From: Calliphora vicina | Lineage: Eukaryota; Arthropoda; Insecta; Diptera; Calliphoridae | Direction: 5' to 3' | DNA length: 64,000 bases | Assembly: GCF_958450345.1 (NCBI RefSeq) | Contig: NC_088784.1 | Span: forward strand, 68,721,747-68,785,746 | The notes under the pieces: model-generated | What the model was told of the DNA's origin: nothing | The model's input: only the letters and a program-made list of their open reading frames with translations | Databases searched by the model: none | Program-made: the position numbers and the translations under genes | Shown: piece by piece, positions 38,001 through 50,000 of the stretch | How the letters are laid out: the number at the start of each line of letters is the position of its first letter | How positions within the stretch are numbered: position 1 is the first letter of the stretch

Positions 38001-41000
38001 ATTTATTTCGCTTGTACCCTACATTAGCCTTGCATGAATGCGTTATTTTTTCTAAGCATTTTCACACAGCTTTATTTACGCTTAAACTTAATATGTAAAT
38101 ATTATTATATAGTTTTTAAACTGCATAATTTTGAATTACTTTTACTTTATAGTCTAATATATTTTAAATTTTAATTTTAGTTATATAATACGAGTTGTTA
38201 TGTACTAAGTACATTTGTATGATGCCAAAAAGTCGTTATAAACCTTGTAAAATTTCCAGGCATGTTGTTTTTTATTGCTTTGCCTATTTGACACTTTGTT
38301 ACATTTATTAGATTATAAAAAAAATTAAGTGTAAAATTATCTTTAATAGTTTAACTTGTTTTTTTTAAACGATTGTAAAAACAAAATTTTGTAATTTGTA
38401 GCCAACAGGGTTTTTTTAATTTGAAATGCTCTTGTTTGCATCAAATTACAAATAAGTACATATGTACATATTTTGTTTTTCTGAAAATTTATTTCAGACT
38501 TACAATTAATTCCAAATTGATTACTAATTACTGAAATTACGAATGAATTCAAATCTTTATTTTTTTTACTGTCTATTACTCTTTTTCCAAATAAAAAGAT
38601 TATAACTTCGCTAATAATACCCTTCACCATGAGTGGCCAGGACATATGTATATAAAATTGTCATTTAATAGTCATGTCCATCTGTATGTTGAAATCATCT
38701 TTTCGAAGCCACCAAATAACTTACACACATGATTGATATATCGATATACATATATATGGGGGATTTCACGTCAAGTGAACCAACTTTTAAAATCGATGTC
38801 TTCCGATCGGGATGAAATTTGCACCAAGGTTAGACCTATTGGATAGAAATCTCATCCCACTAAGAAACCAAAAAGCTCTTAAAGGAATGGACCTAAGCTT
38901 TCATTTGAGTAAAAAAAATTTTAAAAAGAGGGCTCATTTTGGAAAAAAGTACTATTTTGCGAAAAAAAATCAAAAATTGTATATCTTGTGTTACAAAACA
39001 TTTATTTTGCTATATATCCCACTAAGCAACCAAATAGGTCTTAAAGGATTTGACCCAATCTTTCTTTTGAGCAAAAAAAAAAGGTCCCATTTTAAAAAAA
39101 AAGTTAGATTTTGCAAAAAGAAAATCAAAAATTTCATATTTTGAGTTACAAAACATTTATTTTGATAGATATCCCACTCGCATCCCACTAAGCGACTAAA
39201 TAGGTCTTCAAGAAAAACATTTGAGCTATCTGTTCAGCAAAAAAAAAATTAAAAAAATTCAAAAATTTTATGTTTTGAGTTACAAAACATTTTTTAATAG
39301 ATATCGAACTCGCCCATTTTTAGCTAAACTACGTTCATTTTTAGCTAAACTTCGGCATACGAGGGTGGGTCAAAAAGTCCGTGCTTTTTTAACGAAACAC
39401 TGGTTTTTGGATACTAAGTTATTATAGTCTCATTTGACCTCTATGCACATTTTCCAACGTTTCTGCAATTTTTTGTATCCCTTCCCTTCAAAAAAAAAGA
39501 GTTTTTTTTTGAGATGATTTCATCATTGTAGTCAAATCTCATTTCTTCAGGTTTGAAAACAATAAATAGCCACTCGGGTCTATAGGGAGGAAAAGGGAGC
39601 ATTTCATAGCCTAAATCATGGATTTTTGAAATGGAAACTGCACATGTGTGTACCCTTTTGTGCACCCGATTGTGAGCAAATACTGCAGCCATCTTGCGGA
39701 AAGCTTTATAATACCCAAGTAGAGATGCCAAACGGGGAATCTCGTTCCCGAAAATCCCGGGGTTTTCTCAATTTAAATCCTCTTCAAATGCCATTGATTT
39801 TATCTCAGATGAGGAGGTCGAACAAAATGAAAATATTTCGATTGCTAGAATTCTAAAAAAATATTAATAAATGTAAAAAACACAAATAACAATAACGAAA
39901 CCAAATTATAATGTAGATTTGCAACTTGCAAAAGAAATAGATAATTTTATTTCTGAAGGAACAAGAAGAAAATACTTGCAGATTTGTTTTAAGTATTTGC
40001 AAACGGGTTTGCCAATGTGAAAGATGTTTTTCGGCAGCAGCATATGTCGGAAACAAAATTCGTTCCAGAATGGCAGATGAAACCATAGATGCAATAGTAT
40101 TCTTAAGAAGATATTTAAAATAACCACTATTTTTTTTACTAAGGTACTGTTTTTTACCAGTATGTACATATGGGTGGGTCGATTTTTTTCACGAAAAATC
40201 ATATAGCAGAAACGCATTCTATGGAAAATTCTAAGAAATTTTCCCCAATAAAACATAGGTCTAAAATCAAATCCAATCTTTCGCATTTCGTCTTTTATCC
40301 AATAATATTTCAATATAATTTTTTGTTTTTAAAGTTTTTTTATTGGTTAAAAGACGAAAATTCAAAGATTCCAAAATAAAATATTACGAATGATAACAGC
40401 AGCGCCTTGGTATGTGAGAAATATTAACATTCATAAGGACCTAGGTGTCTCCCTGGTGAAAAATGAAATAAAAAAACAAGCGGAGTCATATTTTAAAAAG
40501 TTAGAAGTTCACCCAAACCCACTTGCACGAACATTAATGAGAAGTAATGGCTACATCCGACTAAGAAGAAGGAATCCAACAGACCTGCGCTAATGATAGG
40601 ATCTATAAATTAAACAAAATTTTTCGTCCAAATGTAGTGGGACGTAAATATAAAATAATATTTAGATTTAAGATTTGAACAAATTATTGATAGTTCACAT
40701 TATTTTGTGAAAAAGACGAAATGGCAAGATAGGATTTGATTTTAGACCTATGGTTTCTTGAGGAAACTTTCTTAGAATTTTCCGTAGATTGCGATTTGAT
40801 CCTCCATACAAATCGACCCGGCCTAATGTACATACTTTATTGTTATGTACTCATGCAAGTATTTTATGCTTTTTAGTGCTAAATAAAAAGTTTAGTTTCA
40901 ATTGTAAAGACATAATTATGTACGTTTCTTTCTTATAGTTTTCTGGGTCAGGATTTCGTATCATAACATTAACATATCATAACATCACAACATTATCAAA

Positions 41001-44000
41001 CCTAGATAAATAAATTTCTTGGGCTCGATGGAGATCATAACTGGTCTTGAATGGGTATTCTTTAACGATAACTCGTCCTTCTTAGCATTTTATCAGCGAT
41101 AGTAAAGTGTCGGCTCTAGAAATGTCCAGAGTCTGACATGGTACACTTTTATCTACTAATTATCTCCATTTATATCTACCTCAGAGCTCCCACTACACGA
41201 GTTGTTAAATAGAATCTGTTCTGCTGAAATTAGGGAAATTGAATCGGACAAACGTTACAGTAAAAATTTGTTATTTAGCTGTATTGTACTCCGTCCCATA
41301 ACCAATACTATACAAAACATTGCATGAGTAGGGAGTTCTAAAGGGAAAAAAACTCACATACTTACCACCAGCCACATTAAAGGGATGTGTTATGTCTAGA
41401 GTTCCTAATCGGAAAAAATTTCGTGGAATTCACGGGAATATTTTTATTGAAAATCTCTACAAATTTCTGTACAAGTTTCTTCAATTCTGCACAGATAATT
41501 TGTTGCCAATCGAATGATTCAATTGTATCCATAGATTTTCATAGATACTAGCAACATAAAATCAGTTGAAATAGCAAACCAAAAAATATTTATTTTAAAC
41601 AGGAAAATTAAAATTTTTAGTAGGTCGAATTAATACCAAAGAAAATTCAAAGTTCTTAAGAGAATTGTAGAAATGTTTAACATTAAAACTCCTAAGAATG
41701 TTCATATTTAGAGAAAATAATGATATTATGGTTTTAAAAAGATTTGTCTTAGTTGGACTTCTGTAGTATTTTAATAAAAGTGTATACACTATTGGAATTT
41801 TGACCGATTATTTGAAAAATTGTAATGGTTTTTGTATTAAAAAATGTTCAGGAATTTCTAGATTTTTTGGAATGGAAAAAGTCTTGTAGTGAATTAAAAT
41901 GCTAAATTCTGACCCTACTTACATAATAGAATTTCAACTCATTATTTTAACATGTTAATGTCATTGGAGGCAAGTACTTATCACTACCGATCATAAATAA
42001 GTCGTTAGTTTAATGTCACTAAAACTACTTACAAGAATGACTATAATAATGAGGTCATATAGAAAGCTTTATCAGTAGAAACACAGTGTGCCAAGGCAAA
42101 TGACTAGAAAAAACGCAGTTATATAATAGATAATAATTAAGACATTATATGACTACTTCTAAGTAATGCATACGGTATGTAATTGAAAGTATGTTATTCA
42201 GTAATTTAAGTTTCAACTGGATAAATTATAAATTCTTATCTATATATGTTTGAAAATTTTAAACATTTCAAATCTGTTAAACAAAATACACATTTTATAA
42301 AATATGTGTTTTAAAAAAAATTCAGATAACGACTGCTTAATGCACCTGTAATTTTCCAAAAATAATCAATTATTTAAAAACACATTTTATTTCATACGCT
42401 TAATGCACCTCAGCAATTATGAAAATCATTCAACATTTATAGACAATTTCACATTTTCATGATGATTTTTGATAATACCACATTCTTCCATCTAAAATAA
42501 CATTTATAGATATTTTACTATACAACAGCTAGATATCATTCAGTCAATCATTAAAACTTTTAGCAAGATTCAAGATAAACTTTGAATACAAAACGCTGCA
42601 ACAATGATATTTAATAAAGAGTTAACAAATTTTTATTAACACTGATGTGCCATCAGATATGAGCAAATTAAAACCTGAATATATTTATGTAAAACAAAAA
42701 AAAAATAAATATATAATTGGCTGACAATTGAAAGATGGACAGACAGACGGACAGATACAGATGGTGTAACAAACTGATTACAATAAACTACTACTAGTTA
42801 GTTGCATTAACAATTACAACAACTACTATACTAACTAACTCTAGCCACTAGTTTAACTGCAACTCCAGTTAAACGGCATATTAGATTTAACAACTAGAGA
42901 GATGTTGAGTGAGTGGTGGTGCTATTTGTGGTAAATGCATAATATTGATATAGAGTTTTGGTCAATGAAAGAAATGTATTCAAGCTCAAACATGATTGTT
43001 ATAATTAAATTAACCAACAAACCATTACGAAATAATATAAAAATTGTATATATTAATATGAGGTTTAATGAAACTAGTAGTTGAGCGCCTAATACAGAGG
43101 TTTGCAAACTTTAGATTTTTTTGGGATCACATGTTATTTAACGATAGAGAGCTACAAGCTAAATCAAATCATGTTTGAAAAATCACCAATTAATAGATTC
43201 AAAATTTCACTTAAATGGTTTTAATATTGATATCAAAACTCCTAACATATCGAGTCATAACAGCAAAAACCCAATTTTACAGGGGAAGGTTTTTTTTAAA
43301 TATCCTTGGTTGAAGTCTAAGTATTACCGTGAAATTGAGTATGTATGCACAGTTACTTCTTAACTATATATTGCATTTATTTTATTTCATATATTTCCAA
43401 GATAACGGGTATTTATGTCGCTTACGTCTTTTTCGCTGGCAGTTACACCCTTCCAATTTTATTAAAAACACAAATTAATGTTTAAATTTTTTTATATTGT
43501 TCAAATTATATTCATTTACACAAATTCAAATTAACGTTTTTAACCTTAAAATACTAATATTAATTAATTCGTTAAAGCTCGATTTTTTACCTATTTTTGA
43601 TCAATATGGATATCTAATAATAGATATTTCAAAGACGGCGTTTATAAGGCCATAGTAAGTCGGACCTACAATGGGTAAAAATCGGGAAACATATTTTTTA
43701 ACCCGAATTTATTTTTTCACCAATAAAAATTTGTTATATAATTTTTTTCACAAATAAATTAAAAAAAAATTTTAAAATATAAAAAATTTGGAAAAGAAAA
43801 ATAAAAAAAATTGTTTGCAATAAATTGTTTTCCTTAACAAATTAAAAACAAAATTTTAAAAAAATTTAAAACTTATTTTAATCGACGACGTAATGTGAAA
43901 ATATAATGGTGAAATATTGACTGGATCGCAATTATATATTAAGCACGCTATACGTTAGTGAAATTTGATCTTAAAAAGTACAATGGTACACCAATGACTC

Positions 44001-47000
44001 ATTTGGTACAATTTGAAAATTTATTTCATAGTTAATATATTTAAACCAATTTACGAATTTATATTCTCTATCAATTATACCAAAATATTAACAATAAAAT
44101 TTTTAAAATTATACTTATGAGTTTTTGAAATAAAGAACAAATGGCGGATGTAATGGAATCGAAAATTTATTCATTACAACTGTTCATTTGTTCATTGTAA
44201 CTTAAAGAAATCCCGAAATTTCACTGGAATTTCAAAAAAAATACAAAAGTACAATTACAGTCGAAAAAATACAATTTCTGATGCTGATTGGTACAATTTT
44301 TAAATTCCATTTGATTGAAAGTGATGATGATTGTGATATAGAAAATGTTTCCGAAAGTGATGTTGAAATCTCTTGTTCGAATTATTCGTTTTATTCGAAC
44401 AAGAGAAATATCAAATAATATCAAACTATTTAGAGAGTATAGGAACATGTGGCCCAAAGTTGAAATTTTGATGAAAAAAAAACAGGTCACATTCCGAAGG
44501 GCGTGGGGGAGAATTGTTTGAAAAATAGGACAAGTTTTTTATACCGAAATGTTCTTAATAAAGATACCTTACAGAAAAATATTAAATTGTTATATGTTCT
44601 TAAAGAAAGTTTATTATTAATAAAAAAAAATCACTTCTTCGCCCAAAAAACAGCAAAAATAAACAATTTTTTGAATTCATAATTGATATTGCTCTGAAAT
44701 CGTTTTTATGTTCTTCGTAATTTAGTTGTCTAACTAACAAAAAAAAAATCAAATTTAAAAAAAAAATCGGAAATGCCTATAACTTGGAAATTGTAAGAAA
44801 TAAATAGCACACGCAATTCGGATGGGAAACAAAAAAATTGCACGTGTTTTAACATTTTACATGTCGAAGGTACCCTACTTTGATACCCCATAGCGCCGCA
44901 CCTGGAAAGTTTTTAGTGCCCATTTTAGTAATTTGAACTTGAATACTCTTTGGCTACGCATACGTCAAATTTTATCTCGATCGGATTAGCCGTTTAGAAA
45001 TGCCAGATTTATTTCTAAAAAATTTTGATTTTGCTCCACTGTGCGTTGTCATGATGGAATATTACGGTTTCATGTCTGGATGCATATTCTGGGCGGCCAA
45101 TGCTCGCGTCAAACGAATCAGTTGCGTTCGGTTCAGGTTCCCTGTGATAGTATGATCAGATTTCAGCAGCACATAGATAGGACCATTTTGCACCCACCAA
45201 ATACGACCATAACGCCATGGATATTTGGCTTTGGTGTCGATTCGGTTGGTTGGCCGGGCTTCACATACGATCTCTTATGCTTCAGGTTATTGTAATGGAT
45301 CGCAAGTAATAATTCGGTGCAAAAATGATTTTACAGTTTTCATGTATCATTTCGAACATGCAAAATCGTCTTTCAATTTCCCTGCTTTTGGATTAATTCT
45401 GCTGCTTGTAAACAAATTGCTGATTGAGTGGATCCCAATAATTTTGCAAACTCTTGTTAACAACTATCTTCATGGAGTAATGCCTGCAATTCTAGGTCTT
45501 CATACTTTTTTGGCTGGCCTGGGCGATCTTTGTCTTCCGTGTTAAAATCACATTCACTTTAAGCTTTGGTGAACAATCAATGTGCTTCAGTGGCACTTTT
45601 TTTCAAATTAAAGAAGTAAAGCAAAACTTCCACATTTGAAGCTTTGTTGGCACAAAATTCGACTATAATATTCAACAACTTAAGTGAGAACAAATGACAG
45701 ATGTGTACTCTTCTAAATGACATATAAGTTATTAAAAACTGTGTTCAAATGATACACTATCTATTGGGAATCCCGCATTTTTCTGTTCCCTATTGAAGAC
45801 CTGTCATGTTTGAAATTTCAAAGTACTGCATTTTGCAAAATTTTTGTGACAAAGAATGGCTCAACCGTCTCAAGTGAGCTTAATAAAAAAACTATGTTTT
45901 TAAAAAGTCCCAAACTGTTTACTCAAATTTGGCCCAATCTACACATTAGCATTCGATGTCCAAATAAAACCTTTTTATAAAAATTGACTTAATAATTTGA
46001 AAAAAAAAATTATTTTCTCCATTTTTAACTACTCAAATAATTTTCCATAGGTTGCCAAAATAGTACCAACATAAGTTTTTATCCATTTTCAGCACTAAAG
46101 GGTTAAAATTTCTAAAAAAGTACCAACAGCTGTCTGCACATTTTTAAGATGATAAAGATATATTGTAAATTATATCTAAATTTGTTAAAAAGTTACCAAA
46201 TTTACCCATTTTTAGCCCCTAAACATTCGAATTTCCAAAAATTCCTTCGTAATAGTAAAATTGTATGTGTCTAGCTTTAGGAGTTTGCGCTGGACGATTT
46301 TTAATCAGGCAGTCACACAGTAATGTTACTCTTTCATTTAAATCTCTATTATGATTAAGCGTCTCATGATAGACCCAGTAAAAAATGGTTCATTGAACTC
46401 AAACGGTACTATGCGTATAATATACACTACTTTAAACACTGATTGGGAACATCTGCACCATAAAATTAATGAAAAATGAGGTGGTTAATTAATGTTTACA
46501 ATTTGAAAAACGCAAAATGCATTACAATGAACTTTTTTCTACTTATTACTTATTTTTTAACACAATAAATATATGTTTTATAGAAACACAAATTATCATT
46601 AATGATCATTAGTTGAAATAATTAATAATAATTTCTTTTAACTGTTTTTTTGTTTATTTTACGCTTTACTAGGCTCGAGAGGAACAGGCACGACTCGAAA
46701 TGAAACATCGCAAAGAGGAAGATGAACTGTATCGTCAATTTGCACGCAAACGTGAGGAAGAAGATCGCAAAATACAATCGGAATTTCAAACAGAGTGGGA
46801 GCGCGAATTACAAAGGCTGGCGCATAAATTTGAAAAGGAATTGTCTACGTCGCGGCGTAATCGCGAAGAGCAAAACATCCTCACGCTGCGGCATGAGCAA
46901 CAAAAGGAGGACTTGGAGAAAAATATGACCTTAAGGCGTAGCAAAAAGAAGGAGAGTATAACGCGTAAAATGTTGGAACACGAACGTTATGAAACAGCGG

Positions 47001-50000
47001 CTCTAGTCGATCGTCAGTCTAGTGAAATGTTAGAGTTGATAAGTGCCCGTCGCTCGGAGTACATGCAAAACGAAAGCATCTTCTTGGATGACGAGTTTAG
47101 CGAAGGTGTAACGCCCATGGAATATCCAATGTTAGCACCACTGCCTGCACCGCCAGCCGTTAGTAAATTCCAAATTTATACGGATCCCATAGAATTCGAG
47201 GATGTTGATCGCATAGCCATTTCCGTAGCCCAGGAAGATCAAAAGACCTTTACCGATTTGGTGCGACAATTGGTGGGACGTTGTACCACCGACATTGAAA
47301 AGGCCCGCACAATATTCCGCTGGATAACGGTGAAAAACCTAAATGCCATGCATTTCGATGATGATTTGCGAGGTGACACGCCCATGGGTCTATTGCGTGG
47401 CATTAAGTATGGCACCGAAAGTTATCATGTGCTGTTCAAACGTCTTTGCAGTTATGCGGGCTTGCATTGTGTGGTCATAAAGGGTTATTCCAAGAGTGCC
47501 GGTTATCAGCCGGGTGTTAAATTCCAAGATTCACGCTTCCGTAATTCGTGGAATGCAGTTTATGTGGCAGGCGCCTGGCGTTTTGTTCAGTGTAACTGGG
47601 GTGCACGTCATCTGGTCAATGCTAAGGAGGCGCCCAAAACGGGTAGAGGAAAAAATGATAGTCTAAGGTAGTACAATATATTTACAATTACTTTTCCATA
47701 TTTATTGTCAATTTTATGTATATGAGGTTATTCCCTAGGTATGAATATGACGACCATTATTTCCTAACGGATCCCCGTGAATTCATTTATGAATTCTTCC
47801 CCCTGCAAGAAGAATGGCAGCTACTTAAGAGACCTATTACACTGAGAGAATTTGAAAATTTACCATTTGTGCGGTCATTATTCTTCCGTTACGGCTTGCA
47901 TTTTGCCGACGAAGGTTATGGAGCAGTGGTGTTTACGGATGATACTGGTAATTTATATATTTTAAAGTCATTTAATATGTTATTTAAACCTTTAACTATT
48001 TTAGGAGCTGCCACAGTCCGCATTGCAATGCCAACTGATATGCAAAGTTGCCTGATCTTCCACTACAATTTGAAATTCTATGACAGTGATGAGGATTCTT
48101 ATGATGCCGTTTCACTTAAACGTTTTGTCATGCAATCAGTTATTGGTAATATTGTGGCCTTTAGGGTACATGCACCCTGTTCGGGAGCCTTTCTGCTGGA
48201 CATTTTTGCCAATGCCGTTACGCCTCAGGAGTATTTGACGGGAGAGCCTATGAAGTTTAAATCTGTTTGCAAATTTAAGGTATTTCAAGCTAAGTCTTTG
48301 ATAGAAATTGGAAAACTTAAATTTAAATTTTGAATTTCAGATATGTTGTGAAGAATTACAAACAGTTATGGTACCTCTGCCAGATTGTGCCAGTGGCGAA
48401 TGGGGTCCTACCAAAGCTACAAGACTTTTTGGCTTAATACCCATAACACATCAGGTTAGTGTTTTAATTTATCTTTAAAAGTATTGAATGTAATTGTTTT
48501 TTTCTAAATTTTAGGATCCTTTAATATTTGCTGGACGAAGTTTAGATTTACAATTCCGTATGTCTCGTCCATTAACTGATTTTATGGCAACTCTTCATAA
48601 AAACGGCATTGAAGAGAAAAAACTTTCCAAATATGTCACACATAATATATTGGATGATATTGTTACGTTTATTATTAAGTAAGTATTGGAATAATGTAAG
48701 GTCTGAACTGTTTTTTGAGAAATATGTAAGTGGAAAAGTCATCACAGATTATTATCCCTTTTTAATTTACACTACTATTAAAGGAACAAGACCCTACCTT
48801 AACAAGCTAGTAGTTTGCCATACTTTCCTTAGTTTTAGAAAGTTTAGAATAATTGCTATTGACCGATCATTTTCAGGGTTATTATCCTCACCCCTTATTG
48901 GTGTTACATTAAAAACCTTCCAGAATACAGAAAATTCATTAATACTAAATATATTACTGAAAAAGCATTGGGAACCTCGAGGACTTGGATAAAAATTTGA
49001 ACACGTAAAATGCTGAAACACTAACTTTTTGAAACTGCTGCTCTAGTCGAACAGTCTAGTGAAATTTTAGAGCTAATAAGTTCTCCTTATTCGGAGTACA
49101 TAACGAAAGCATTTTCTCGGATATAGCACCTCTGCCTGCAACACTAGCTGTTAGTAAATTCCAAATTTATACGGACCCAATAGAATTCGCAGTATTTCAT
49201 CTTTCAGAGCATCAGTTGTTTGTGGTTTGTTCACAAAAATCCAAGTAGCCCCAAAGAAAATAGTCCAGCAGTTTTAAATCACAAGAACGAGTTGGGCAAT
49301 TAACATCGCCAAATTGAAAAATTACGCGACACGGAAATTTCTTAAGTTGGTGACAGAAAATTGGTCACTGAAGGAGCCGGATTACTAGAAAAAGCTACTG
49401 GAATTTTATCAAGTGTTACAGTAAAATGTCCACCAATTTGATAGTAAATTTTCATAATTATAATTCGTTGTTTTAAGTAAATGTTAAAGGATGACAGCTT
49501 AATTCTTGACAGTTCATCATTTGATAGCCAATGAAGTAACCTCAAAATTGGATACTATTTATAGGAAATATACTGTAACGAAATAAAACATTGAAATTTA
49601 ATTACGTCGAATTTAGCAATCGGCTTTGCATTTTACAACGACATAAGTGATTATTCCTTGGTTGAAAAAAAACAATTACAAAATCAAAATCAATGGTTCT
49701 TGAACTATAATAATATGTGTTTGTTTGTGGGGTTCAGAAGTGGTGATTTTAACACGAATGACAAAGATCGCCCATTGCAGCCCGAAGCGTAGAAGATCAT
49801 ATCGCTGGCTTAACATGCAAAGGCCCTAAGTCCACTTTTTTAAGAAATTGAGATTTTAATGCAGTAATGTACAATAACTAAAAATACATTGATTACAAAG
49901 AAAAAAATTGGAGTTATCTCACTTTTTGTTGTTGTTTTGTAGTGATGAGCAAAAGCACTTAGTCCAATGTATCACAAGTAAAAGCTCCATGAAGATTGTT

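Larger units (their letters stand above)
27778..46672 (+). other. hil: hil intron 3 (18.9 kb), repeat-filled
   Basis: Bounded by GTAAGT and a T-rich CTTTACTAG. It contains the 29.3-34.2 kb inverted-repeat structure, several mariner and LINE relics, hAT remnants, tandem repeats and family 1 copies, each listed separately. Confidence 0.85.

Noticed and set aside
43094..43111. CAGAGGTTTGCAAACTTT as a hAT terminus
   Set aside because: No inverted partner or 8-bp duplication could be found within 1.5 kb.
47716..48333. Single uninterrupted 205-codon frame as one exon
   Set aside because: The first codons lie in intron 4, the frame includes the 57-nt intron 47948-48004, and its end lies in intron 6. 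Splice sites and protein continuity support exons 5 and 6 instead.
48609..48992. 127-codon frame after exon 8
   Set aside because: It starts in the wrong frame of hil exon 8 and runs into intron 8; no domain resemblance.
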